Shown here: positions 26,798-34,927 of the stretch, in pieces | Numbering within the stretch: position 1 is the stretch's first letter | Layout of the letters: each line of letters opens with the position of its first letter | NCBI RefSeq assembly: GCF_003863365.1 | Contig: NZ_RQXT01000046.1 | Coordinates: forward strand, 1 to 56,385 | DNA: 56,385 nucleotides | DNA from: Mesorhizobium tamadayense | GTDB lineage: Bacteria > Pseudomonadota > Alphaproteobacteria > Rhizobiales > Rhizobiaceae | Direction: 5' to 3' | The notes under the pieces: model-generated | The model's database searches: none | What the model saw: only the letters and a program-made list of their open reading frames with translations | Told to the model about the DNA's origin: nothing | Position numbers and translations under genes: made by a program

Positions 26798-27187
26798 ATG
26801 GGTCTCCCCAGCATTGAAAACCGAACTGTTGGCGACTGTATAAAGCACATCGTCATGTGGAGCGTTGCCGGCGCAAATGAGACCGAGAAAGATCAGGCTG
26901 CCGCTGCAATAAAATTGAGGTTCGAGGGCCTCAGGGGCCTCATTCCCGGGCTCCTCCACCTGGAGATCGGTGTGGATTTCAGCCGGGTATCCTACGCGTG
27001 CGATGTGGTCCTATATTCCGAGTTCAGCAGCAAGGAAGCACTTGCTGCTTACGCCACACACCCGGCTCATTTGAAAGTCCGAGATGAGTTGGAGGGTATG
27101 CGCATCGCGAGGCACCAAGTTGACTACGTCCAGGACGGAGAAGCAGTCGCCTCGTCGTCTGGGCGCGCGCTCTCGAGCGCTGTGTGA
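26798..27187 (+). CDS. Dabb (stress-responsive alpha/beta barrel) domain protein
   Basis: A 129-residue protein with a Dabb domain: CIKHIVMWSV, LRGLIPGLLHLEIGVDF, and ALAAYATHPAHLKVRDEL. The domain forms dimeric ferredoxin-like barrels. Relatives include polyketide cyclases and other small aldolase- or isomerase-like enzymes, as well as proteins without known role. The ATG at 26798 behind GAGGATCGG was preferred over an in-frame TTG at 26720. It may catalyse an isomerisation or dehydration in the locus. The function is inferred from neighbours only. Confidence 0.78.
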   Translation: MGLPSIENRTVGDCIKHIVMWSVAGANETEKDQAAAAIKLRFEGLRGLIPGLLHLEIGVDFSRVSYACDVVLYSEFSSKEALAAYATHPAHLKVRDELEGMRIARHQVDYVQDGEAVASSSGRALSSAV

Positions 27188-27262
27188 TCGCATACTGCCG
27201 TCGGATAGGCCTGAATTGCGTTGCCTAGTCGATCGCCGTTTAAGATTGGAGGATATACCTAA

Positions 27263-28045
27263 ATGCCAACGGTCACTTTCGGATTGCCCGACATAGTCGT
27301 CGTTACTGGCACCGGGTCCGGCCTTGGAAGCGAGATCGCGACTTTGCTGCTGGATTGTGGGTCGAAGGTCGTCGGAGTGGATCTGACGACGTCCGCTTTG
27401 TCTGAACGTGAAGGCTATTCTCAGGTTCTAGGTTCTGTTTCCGACCGGAGCACCTGGACAAAGGTGCAAGACGCCATCAATTCCGCCGGCTCCGGGAAGC
27501 TGGGTCTAGTTACCTCGGCAGCGATCCTCGACACGGGTTTCATACCGGACACGACCCCAGAGGTCATTGCGCGTGCGATGGACGTGAACGTCACGGGCAC
27601 TGCGCTTGCAATGGCCACATTGATCCCGCTGATGGAGACGAGAGGGGGCTCAGTCGTGGCGGTGGCATCGGTAAATGCGGGATTGGCCGAGCAGCAATTG
27701 GCTGTCTACAACGCAACCAAAGCTGCGGTAAGGCAACTTGCTCGAACTGCAGCCCTGGACCATGCCCGCGCCGGCGTTCGCATCAACGTTCTCAGCCCCG
27801 GTCCTATGATGGCTGGACTGTTCAAGCGCCACCTCGAATCCGCCACCGACGGCGACAAATTCCTGGCGACGCGCTCCAACAGGCAGCCGGAGGGGAAGAT
27901 TCTGGAGGCGGTCGAAGTCGCTCGGGCAGCGCTGTTCCTTTTGTCTGACGGCGCCCACGCAATCTTGGGTGCAGACCTCGTCGCAGACGGCGGCCTGACT
28001 GCTGGCTTTGATTTTCGCACGGGAGCCGAAGGGGCTTCAGTCTGA
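27263..28045 (+). CDS. SDR-family oxidoreductase
   Basis: A 260-residue short-chain dehydrogenase. The cofactor motif is TGTGSGLGSEIA near residue 15. The catalytic motif is YNATKAAV, with a serine in VASVNAG. The C-terminus is LVADGGLTAGFDF. Where most SDRs have NNAG after the fourth strand, this one reads TSAAIL, a variation of the structural motif. It follows the Dabb gene by 75 bp behind GGAGG and precedes another SDR by 24 bp. Confidence 0.85.
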   Translation: MPTVTFGLPDIVVVTGTGSGLGSEIATLLLDCGSKVVGVDLTTSALSEREGYSQVLGSVSDRSTWTKVQDAINSAGSGKLGLVTSAAILDTGFIPDTTPEVIARAMDVNVTGTALAMATLIPLMETRGGSVVAVASVNAGLAEQQLAVYNATKAAVRQLARTAALDHARAGVRINVLSPGPMMAGLFKRHLESATDGDKFLATRSNRQPEGKILEAVEVARAALFLLSDGAHAILGADLVADGGLTAGFDFRTGAEGASV

Positions 28046-28069
28046 GCGGAACTACAGGGAGAAAGAGCA

Positions 28070-28870
28070 ATGGAAACTGGTCTCAAAGGTAAAGTCGCCT
28101 TTATCACTGGCGGTGCGAACGGAATTGGTCGGTCCACGGCTATAGCGTTCGCGAAGGAGGGTGCGCACGTCGGCATCCTGGATATCGATGAGGCCGAAAT
28201 GCAGAAGGTAGCCGAGGCTGCCAAGGCTCTCGGGGTCACGGTGCACACCGCGGCTGGAGACCTCTCGACCGCGCGCGGCGTATCCGACGGCATGGACAAG
28301 TTACTCGCCGCCTTTGGCAATCGCATCGATATTCTGGTGAACAATGTCGGGTCGGGCGCGATCCGCTCCTTCGACGACGTCGATGATGCCGCCTGGGATG
28401 CCACCTTGGCCCTGAATTTCATGAGCTACGTGCGCGCCATCCGCAAAGTGTTGCCAATCCTTCGCGAGAAGGGCGGTGTGATCGTCAACAACGCATCGGA
28501 TCTTGCCCGGCAACCCGAACCTGTGCCGATCGACTATTCGGTGTCGAAGGCTGCGGTGCTTTCCCTGACCAAAGCGCTTGCTCGCGCCGAAGGCCCCAAG
28601 ATCCGCGTTAACGCGGTGGCGCCCGGTCCCATCTGGACGCCGTTTTGGACGAAGCCAGGCGGGTTCGCCGAGACAATGGGCAAGTATCACACGATGGAGC
28701 CGCAAGCCGCCGTGGAGCATGAGATGAAGCTTCGCCAGCTGCCACTCCAGCGCCTTGGCGAGCCCGACGAGGTCGCCAACGTCCTCGTCTTCCTCGCTTC
28801 CGACCTTGCAAGCTTCGTGACTTCGGCAGTCTGGGGCGTCGATGGAGGATCGATCCGGTCAATTGTTTGA
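28070..28870 (+). CDS. SDR-family oxidoreductase
   Basis: A 266-residue classical short-chain dehydrogenase: TGGANGIGRST near residue 13, NNVGSG, a serine in NNASDLA and YSVSKAAV for catalysis, and GVDGGSIRSIV at the end. It lies in the same transcript as the SDR before it and the zinc alcohol dehydrogenase after it. The likely role is oxidation of a hydroxyl group of the imported polyol or of a later intermediate. Confidence 0.88.
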   Translation: METGLKGKVAFITGGANGIGRSTAIAFAKEGAHVGILDIDEAEMQKVAEAAKALGVTVHTAAGDLSTARGVSDGMDKLLAAFGNRIDILVNNVGSGAIRSFDDVDDAAWDATLALNFMSYVRAIRKVLPILREKGGVIVNNASDLARQPEPVPIDYSVSKAAVLSLTKALARAEGPKIRVNAVAPGPIWTPFWTKPGGFAETMGKYHTMEPQAAVEHEMKLRQLPLQRLGEPDEVANVLVFLASDLASFVTSAVWGVDGGSIRSIV

Positions 28871-28968
28871 CGTGTTTGACGGATGTAGCCGGGAGCGTTC
28901 CACGCGCAGCCAAGTTACTTGAACGAAGGCTCCGCACCTCGGGCGAACTCAGTGAAGGACAGTCTGAT

Positions 28969-30040
28969 ATGAAAGCAGCCCGGTTTCACGCGAAGGGCGA
29001 TGTTCGCGTCGAGGAAGTAGAATTGCCGTCGGAGCTCGCTCCCGACGAGGTTCTCGTTCGAAACCAACTCTGTGGAATCTGCGGGACCGACCTTCATGAG
29101 TTCGCTGCCGGTCCGATATTCATCTCGCCTCAACCGAATGCATTCTCAGGCGCCTCTATTCCGCAAATCCTGGGACACGAGTTCAGCGCGGTCGTCGAGA
29201 GGGTGGGCGGTGAAATCACGCACCTGAAACCCGGCGATCGCGTTTCCATCCAGCCCCATATGGGACCGCTTGACGGCTATTTTGGCGTTCGCGGATTGCA
29301 TTTCCTGGGAACGCGCGGGGCGGCCACCGGGCTGACCTGGCCTTGGGGCGGCTTCGCGCAATACGCGGTGATGAAGGGTTACGCCACCGTGAAAATGCCC
29401 GACAATTTGACGTTTCGCCAGGGTGCCTTGGTCGAACCCGCCGCTGTAGCGGTGACTGCGATTGATCGCAGTGGACTGGTGCCCGGCGGATCGGTTCTGA
29501 TCACGGGTGGCGGGCCTATCGGGAGCGCTGACGGTTCTGGCGGCCCACGCCGCCGGAGCAGCGAAGATCTTCCTGAGTGAACCAAATGCCGCAAGGCGCC
29601 GCCGCATCGAGAAGCTCGGCGTTCCGGTAACGACGATCGACCCGACGCAATCCTCTCTGGCGTCGTCGATCACCAGAGAAACGTTCGAAGGTCTCGGTTG
29701 CGACGCCGCTATTGAATGCGCTGGGAATCCGCGCGCAATCTCAGACTGTCTATCGGCGGTCCGACCGCAGGGCACAGTGGTGTTGATCGGCCTCACAAAC
29801 AGCAAGGTGGAGATCTCGCCTTTCGACCTCATTGTGCGCGATATCCGGCTGCAAGGCTCCCTTTGCTACCCGACCTCGCTCTGGCCAAGAGTGTTCTCGA
29901 TGATAGAAAGCGGGCGGCTGCCGGTCGACCAGCTCGTTGACGCGGTCATCTCCCTCGATGAACTCGTCGACAAGGGGTTCGAACCACTGCTAGACCCGAG
30001 TGGCACGAAAATGAAGATCCTCGTAGATCTTAACGCCTGA
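28969..30040 (+). pseudogene. Zinc-dependent alcohol dehydrogenase with single-base frameshift
   Basis: The frame from 28969 encodes the catalytic domain of a medium-chain dehydrogenase of the butanediol/sorbitol dehydrogenase group (LCGICGTDLHEF zinc site, ILGHEFSAVVERVG). It runs as far as LITGGGPIG, then continues out of frame to a stop at 29580. The NAD-binding domain resumes in the +1 frame directly after this point (ALTVLAAHAAGAAKIFLSEP) and runs to 30040. Removing one base, the A at 29524, restores a normal protein of about 356 residues. It is either a recent inactivation or a sequence error. The function would be oxidation of a polyol hydroxyl. Confidence 0.88.
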
Positions 30041-30041
30041 T

Positions 30042-30323
30042 CTAAGGCGCGTCGTTTTCGTTAACTGCACCAGGCGCTTTGTCGAGCTCACATTCATAGC
30101 AAACGGTGCAAAAGCCGTCGATCGCGGTCGTGCTCGGCGCGTCCTTCTTGCGCAACTCGCGCTCTTCACAGCTACCGCACAAATACGGGTCTTCGATTGC
30201 GCGCCGAAAGCTTTTTGCAGGTAGCGCAAGACTGTTTCCTTGATAGCCCCGTTTATCCCGATTGCCGCTATCTGCATAAATGAACGCACGTTGGACCGCA
30301 TCCAGCCAAGCTGGCCCGGACAA
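30042..30323 (-). CDS. Doubtful small cysteine-rich protein
   Basis: A 93-residue frame on the minus strand has paired cysteines that could form a zinc site (YLCGSCEERELRKK, then GFCTVCYECEL). Composition is protein-like, but it lies in the promoter region of the next operon and covers the shared block at 30210-30260. A related but broken frame exists in the first copy of that block (17143-17334). I rate it possible: a relic or a small gene. Confidence 0.3.
   Translation of the reverse strand: MSGPAWLDAVQRAFIYADSGNRDKRGYQGNSLALPAKSFRRAIEDPYLCGSCEERELRKKDAPSTTAIDGFCTVCYECELDKAPGAVNENDAP
30210..30260. promoter_or_regulatory. Second copy of the upstream block shared by both sugar-ABC operons
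   Basis: GCTTTTTGC (30210-30218), GCAAGACTGTTTCC (30226-30239) and TTTATCCCG (30252-30260) match 17267-17317 with the same spacing. Over 57 aligned positions I count 37 identities, with the mismatches between the blocks. It precedes the binding-protein start by 129 bp. Confidence 0.5.
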
Positions 30324-30388
30324 CGGGGAGGTCGCCTCAAGTCACCGTTTTGGGAGAGCGACAGCAAGTTTCCACCAGGGAGGATCCA

Positions 30389-31342
30389 ATGAAATCTTCA
30401 TTCAAGAACGCACTGCTTTCGGCCGTATTCACCGTTGCCGCCACCGTCGGTTGGAACGTATCGGCTTATGCGGATGGCGAGAAATACGTTCTCATCGAGC
30501 ATTCCCCCGATAGCGAGACCTTCTGGAATACCGTGAAGAACGGCGCAAGCTTGGCGGCCAAGGAAGTGGGAGCTGAGGTTACGTTCCGCAATCCGCCGAC
30601 CGGCGATCTTGCCGACATGGTTCGCATCATTCAGCAGACCACTGCAGAAGCGCCGAGCGGTATCATCGTAACGATCCCCGACGCCGACCTCGTCGGCGGC
30701 CCGATTGCTGACGCGGTCGCCAAGGGCATCCCGGTGGTGACAATGAACACCGGAACGGCGGAGCAGTCGAAGAAGCTCGGAGCGCTTCTGCACGTCGGGC
30801 AACCGGAGTTCGACGCGGGCGAAGGCGCCGGTGAACGGGCCAAGGCCGCTGGCATCAAATCGTTCCTTTGCGTGAACAGCCTGTTTCCGAACGTCGCCGG
30901 CGAGCAGCGCTGCCAGGGCTTCGCGAAGGGTCTTGGCGTAGAGCTCGGCAAGCAGATGATTGACTCTGGCACCGATGCAGCGGAAATCGCCAACAGGGTG
31001 AAGGCCTATCTCTCTGCCAATCCCGATACCGGCGCCGTCCTCACGCTCGGCCCGATGACCGCGATACCGACCATTCAGGCTCTCAAAGACAACGGCATGG
31101 CGGGCAACATCTTTTTCGCGACTTTCGACCTGAACCCCGACATCTCGAAGGCGATCAAGGATGGCGTCATCAACTTCGCCATTGACCAGCAGCCCTTCCT
31201 GCAAGGCTACCTGCCGGTGATCACTCTCACCAACTACCTCCGCTACGGCGTCGTCCCTGCGAACTCAGTCCTCTCCGGACCCGGCTTCGTCACCAAGGAC
31301 AACATCAAGTTGGTTGAATCCTTGGCGGGGCAATACCGCTGA
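30389..31342 (+). CDS. Sugar ABC transporter periplasmic binding protein
   Basis: A 317-residue exported protein with a signal peptide ending near residue 29 (VSAYADGEK) and a type I periplasmic sugar-binding fold (IEHSPDSETFWNTVKNGA, PSGIIVTIPDADL, TFDLNPDISKAI). It is clearly different from the binding protein at 17364, so the two importers likely bind different compounds or isomers. The ATG at 30389 follows GGGAGGATCCA; the longer in-frame start at 30350 is less likely. A strong stem-loop follows its stop. Confidence 0.88.
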   Translation: MKSSFKNALLSAVFTVAATVGWNVSAYADGEKYVLIEHSPDSETFWNTVKNGASLAAKEVGAEVTFRNPPTGDLADMVRIIQQTTAEAPSGIIVTIPDADLVGGPIADAVAKGIPVVTMNTGTAEQSKKLGALLHVGQPEFDAGEGAGERAKAAGIKSFLCVNSLFPNVAGEQRCQGFAKGLGVELGKQMIDSGTDAAEIANRVKAYLSANPDTGAVLTLGPMTAIPTIQALKDNGMAGNIFFATFDLNPDISKAIKDGVINFAIDQQPFLQGYLPVITLTNYLRYGVVPANSVLSGPGFVTKDNIKLVESLAGQYR

Positions 31343-31355
31343 GGCAATCACCATC

Positions 31356-31389
31356 GGCTACGGCGGAGGCTTGCGCCTCCGCCGTAGCC
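31356..31389 (+). promoter_or_regulatory. Perfect 15-bp intercistronic stem-loop
   Basis: Arms 31356-31370 (GGCTACGGCGGAGGC) and 31375-31389 pair perfectly around a TTGC loop. It lies between the binding-protein stop and the permease ribosome site, without a T-run. The expected effect is to protect the binding-protein mRNA from 3' decay or to reduce read-through, giving more binding protein than permease. Confidence 0.75.
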
Positions 31390-31410
31390 TTACGGCAGGA
31401 GTTGGAAATC

Positions 31411-32550
31411 ATGGCGAACGTGCAGACCAACGAGGCCCCACGGCCCACGCTCCCCAAAGACGAACGCGTTAAAGAGCTGCATCGCCTCCACAAGGCGCTC
31501 ATCCGCCCGGAACTCGGGGCCACCTGTGGCACGATCGCGGTTTTCGTATTCTTCATGGTCCTTGCTGGCGGCACGCAAATGTTCGCCCTCGAGGGAGTGA
31601 TGAATTGGAGCACGGTTTCGGCTCAGTTCGTTGTGCTTGCAGTAGGGGTATGCCTTTTGATGATTGCGGGTGAATTCGACCTTTCACTAGGCTCGATGGT
31701 CGGCTTCTCTGGCATGATATTTGCGCTTCTCGTCATGAAGCTCGGCATTCCTGTATGGGCAGGAATCCTGCTGACGATGATGCTCTGCGCAAGCCTAGGC
31801 ATGATCAACGGCTGGCTTGTCATCCGCACCGGGCTGCCGTCGTTCATCGTCACACTCGCATTTCTTTTCATTCTTCGCGGCGCCACGATCTGGAGCGCCA
31901 TTACATTCAACCGTCAGCCCGTTGTTTCGGGCGTTGGCGAAGTCGCGGCCGGAGATCCGATCGCCTGGCTGTTCGGCGGTGAGGCTTTCACAGGCCTATT
32001 CCAATGGCTTGGTCAGCAAGGCATCATCGCAACCTTCACAAAGGGCACGCGTATGGGGCAGCCTGTCGTGAGCGGCATACCCATGTTGATAATTTGGGCG
32101 ATCGTTTTCGTGCTTGTCGGGCAATGGGTTCTCACCCGGACTCGCTTCGGAAACTGGATTTTTGCTGCGGGCGGTGATCCGGAAGCTGCCCGATACGTCG
32201 GTGTTCCGGTTGCCCGCGTGAAGATACTTATGTTCATGGTTGCGGCCCTTTGCGCCGCGTTCCTGGGCATCGAGCAAGTCATCGAGTTCGGGTCGGCAGC
32301 CTCCGACCGGGGAATAATGAAGGAGTTCGAGGCCATCATCTGCGTGGTGATCGGCGGAGCACTGCTAACCGGTGGTTACGGCTCTGTGGTCGGCGCCGCG
32401 CTGGGCGCGATTATCTTCGGTGTCGTCCAGCAAGGCCTGTTTTTCACCAACGTTGAAAGCTCGCTTTTCCGAGTGTTCCTAGGGAGCATTCTGCTCGCCG
32501 CAGTCCTGGCCAATACCTATGTCCGCCGTATGATCACGGGAGAGAAGTGA
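31411..32550 (+). CDS. Sugar ABC transporter permease (FrcC-like)
   Basis: A 379-residue inner-membrane permease of the ribose/fructose family. Hydrophobic segments start at about residue 40, and the conserved block GNWIFAAGGDPEAARYVGV lies near residue 250. A hydrophilic insert at about residues 170-220 makes it longer than its counterpart at 19930. The ATG at 31411 follows CAGGAG; a TTG at 31402 is also possible. Its stop overlaps the ATPase start. Confidence 0.9.
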   Translation: MANVQTNEAPRPTLPKDERVKELHRLHKALIRPELGATCGTIAVFVFFMVLAGGTQMFALEGVMNWSTVSAQFVVLAVGVCLLMIAGEFDLSLGSMVGFSGMIFALLVMKLGIPVWAGILLTMMLCASLGMINGWLVIRTGLPSFIVTLAFLFILRGATIWSAITFNRQPVVSGVGEVAAGDPIAWLFGGEAFTGLFQWLGQQGIIATFTKGTRMGQPVVSGIPMLIIWAIVFVLVGQWVLTRTRFGNWIFAAGGDPEAARYVGVPVARVKILMFMVAALCAAFLGIEQVIEFGSAASDRGIMKEFEAIICVVIGGALLTGGYGSVVGAALGAIIFGVVQQGLFFTNVESSLFRVFLGSILLAAVLANTYVRRMITGEK

Positions 32551-33329
32551 TGGCTGCCCGGATCCTCGAAATGGTCGACATTCGCAAGCAGTTTGGCCAC
32601 ATCATAGCCTTGTCTGGAGTGTCTTTCGACGTGCAGGCCGGCGAGTGCCATTGCCTCCTTGGCGACAACGGCGCAGGCAAGTCGACTTTGATCAAAACTA
32701 TGTCTGGCGTGCATGTGCCTTCCCAGGGCGAGATAAGAGTCGGTGGGCAAGCCGCCCACTTCACAACTCCTCGAGACGCAATGGCGGCGGGCATCGCAAC
32801 GGTCTATCAGGACCTCGCGATGATCCCCCTGATGAGCGTTGCGCGAAACTTCTGGATGGGCAGAGAGCCCCAGAAGGGTATCTGGCCTTTCCGCCGTTTC
32901 GATCTCGAGACGGCCGACGCCATCACCATGCAGGAAATGCGGCACATGGGCATCAACCTGCGCGAGCCCAGCCAGGCAGTGGGGACCCTTTCGGGCGGCG
33001 AGCGCCAAACTGTTGCCATCGCGCGCGCGGTCTACTTCGGTGCGAAGGTTCTCATATTGGACGAGCCCACATCAGCCCTTGGGGTCCGGCAGACGGCCAA
33101 TGTCCTCACGACCATCGACTATGTCCGAAAAAAGGGCATCGGTGTCGTGTTCATCACGCATAATGTCCGGCACGCGCTAGCAGTCGGTGACCGCTTCACG
33201 GTTCTCAATCGGGGCAAGACCCTGGGGACAGCGGACCGCGGTCATATCAGTGCCGAGGAGCTGCAAAATTTGATGGCAGGCGGACAAGAGCTTGCGCAGT
33301 TGGAAGCATCATTGGGGGGAACTGTCTGA
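32550..33329 (+). CDS. Sugar ABC transporter ATP-binding protein, single domain (FrcA-like)
   Basis: A 259-residue single nucleotide-binding domain: Walker A GDNGAGKST near residue 38, signature LSGGERQTVAIARAV, Walker B LILDEPTSALGVRQ and switch histidine FITHNV. The binding protein-permease-single ATPase order is that of the FrcBCA fructose importer of Sinorhizobium, and differs from the double-ATPase importer at 17.4-20.9 kb. It begins by a TGATG overlap with the permease. Confidence 0.9.
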   Translation: MAARILEMVDIRKQFGHIIALSGVSFDVQAGECHCLLGDNGAGKSTLIKTMSGVHVPSQGEIRVGGQAAHFTTPRDAMAAGIATVYQDLAMIPLMSVARNFWMGREPQKGIWPFRRFDLETADAITMQEMRHMGINLREPSQAVGTLSGGERQTVAIARAVYFGAKVLILDEPTSALGVRQTANVLTTIDYVRKKGIGVVFITHNVRHALAVGDRFTVLNRGKTLGTADRGHISAEELQNLMAGGQELAQLEASLGGTV

Positions 33330-33371
33330 CTTGGTGGACCGACGAGCAAGCGCAAATGGGAAGAGTGAAAC

Positions 33372-34211
33372 ATGGCGAAGTATCTAAACGAACACAACTC
33401 GGCCGAAACGGTCAACGCGCGCATGGGCAACAACACCAACCCGCGCCTGCGCCAGGTTATGGGGTCCCTCGTTGCGCATCTGCATGCCTTCATCAAAGAC
33501 GTCGAACCAACGGAACAGGAATGGGGCGTCGCCATCGAATTCCTCACCCGGACCGGTCAGATCTGCAGTCAGTCGCGGCAAGAGTTCATCCTGCTATCCG
33601 ATGTGCTCGGGGTTTCAATGCTGGTTGACGCGATCAATCACCGGAGGCCGAGCGGCGCGACGGAGAGCACTGTATACGGCCCATTCCATGTCGATGGCGC
33701 GCCCGAAAGGCAGATGGGCGACAGCATCAACTTAGATGGTCTGGGAGAGCTTTGCTTGTATGAAGGGCGTGTTCTCGACCTGGACGGAAAGCCCATTGCC
33801 GACGCTTACATCGATGTATGGTCTGACAATGAAGAGGGGTTTTACGATGTCCAGCAACCGGACATCCAACCACCTTTTAACAATCGTGGCATCTTTCGAA
33901 CGGGAGCGGATGGTCGCTACTTCTTCCGCGGCATCAAACCTGTCTCCTATCCGATCCCCGACGACGGACCAGTTGGCCAGATGCTGGAGAAGTTAGGCCG
34001 CCATCCTTACAGGCCGGCGCACATGCACTTCCTATGTGGCGCTCCTGGGTATGATCGCGTCTGCACGCATATCTTCGTCACGGGCGACCGCTATATCGAG
34101 TCCGATGCCGTGTTCGGTGTTAAGGACTCCCTTATCGTCGATTTTGTTCCGGTTCAGGATGGCGACGTAAAATGGAAGGCGGAATTTGATTTCGTCCTGG
34201 ACAAAGTGTGA
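33372..34211 (+). CDS. Hydroxyquinol 1,2-dioxygenase (intradiol ring-cleavage)
   Basis: A 279-residue non-haem iron(III) intradiol dioxygenase. It cleaves 1,2,4-trihydroxybenzene to maleylacetate. The N-terminal helical dimerisation domain (residues about 1-95, RQVMGSLVAHLHAFIKDVEP) is of the catechol/hydroxyquinol group. The iron ligands are visible: Tyr in STVYGPFH, Tyr in FFRGIKPVSYPIP, and two histidines in HPYRPAHMHF. I prefer hydroxyquinol over catechol because a maleylacetate reductase, and no muconate cycloisomerase, is present in the same locus. It sits at the end of the second importer operon, 43 bp after its ATPase. Confidence 0.88.
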   Translation: MAKYLNEHNSAETVNARMGNNTNPRLRQVMGSLVAHLHAFIKDVEPTEQEWGVAIEFLTRTGQICSQSRQEFILLSDVLGVSMLVDAINHRRPSGATESTVYGPFHVDGAPERQMGDSINLDGLGELCLYEGRVLDLDGKPIADAYIDVWSDNEEGFYDVQQPDIQPPFNNRGIFRTGADGRYFFRGIKPVSYPIPDDGPVGQMLEKLGRHPYRPAHMHFLCGAPGYDRVCTHIFVTGDRYIESDAVFGVKDSLIVDFVPVQDGDVKWKAEFDFVLDKV

Positions 34212-34344
34212 CCCGGTCCATTTCGGCCGGTGGCTCGACAGGAAGGCCTTTCCCGCGGTATGGCATCGCAATGCATGACGCTGGCGCGCGACCTTGGGAG
34301 ATCAACCTCGTCGCGCTGATCGAAGCGATGATGGGCGGTCCAAA

Positions 34345-34568
34345 CAAAAGATCGCCTAAGCTTGTCCGGCTGTTCGGTTTCCAGCGCCTCCCTCAGTTCC
34401 TCCAAGCTATTCGCGCCATTCCTAAATGCTGACATGACTGGCCAAGCGGCGTTCGTCGCGATCCTGCTCATCCGAGATGCCGTGGGTGAGGCAATACTCC
34501 TTCACAGCTTGGCAGAGAATGCTAAGCTGTTCCGGGTCAGCGATTCCTGTGAATGGCGTTTGTGCCAA
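34345..34568 (-). pseudogene. Frameshifted small gene relic
   Basis: From a possible TTG at 34568 the minus strand reads AQTPFTGIADPEQLSILCQA, then VKEYCLTHGISDEQDRDERR. After a frame change near 34436 it continues SAFRNGANSLEELREALETE. The two pieces together resemble a small helical protein of about 75 residues that I have seen only as an uncharacterised rhizobial family. The upstream start and the 3' end are unclear. Nothing else was seen in 34212-34740. Confidence 0.45.
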
Positions 34569-34740
34569 CTCCCTCTTTGCGTTAGGGCGAAAGCAATCGA
34601 CGCTCTTTCAATCGCCCCTGTGCCGTTCGAAAGCAGGCGACGGTTGATTGTATGAGATCGCACAGAAGAGTCCATTCCGAAGTTAGGTGGAACCCTTCCG
34701 GGGTGATAGCGTTACCGCCGGACGAAAGAGTTTTCCCCCT

Positions 34741-34911
34741 ATGGCCGACGAACCCGACAAGCCCAGAGCGATGGACGGCCCGGTAGTGCAACGCTTGGTT
34801 AAAGAAACGGGCGTTACCTACGAACAGGCTCGCGACCTTGTGAGTCTTTTGGGCAGTGTCGATTGGGCGTCGCTCTTGCGAGAAGCCAGGTTGCTGATCC
34901 GAGGCCGCTAA
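34741..34911 (+). CDS. Small hypothetical protein (56 residues)
   Basis: A short helical protein (MADEPDKPRAMDG, then VVQRLVKETGVTYEQARDLV) that reads like a minimal helix bundle with a UBA-like or helix-turn-helix-like spacing. I chose the ATG at 34741; the in-frame upstream part is not protein-like. The function is unknown. It is convergent with the small gene at 34928-35140. Confidence 0.55.
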   Translation: MADEPDKPRAMDGPVVQRLVKETGVTYEQARDLVSLLGSVDWASLLREARLLIRGR

Positions 34912-34927
34912 ACAAACCGCGGTGAGC

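Noticed and set aside
33372..34211. Catechol 1,2-dioxygenase as the identity of the intradiol enzyme
   Set aside because: No muconate cycloisomerase or muconolactone isomerase is present, while a maleylacetate reductase is, which fits hydroxyquinol as substrate. A minor ambiguity remains from sequence alone.
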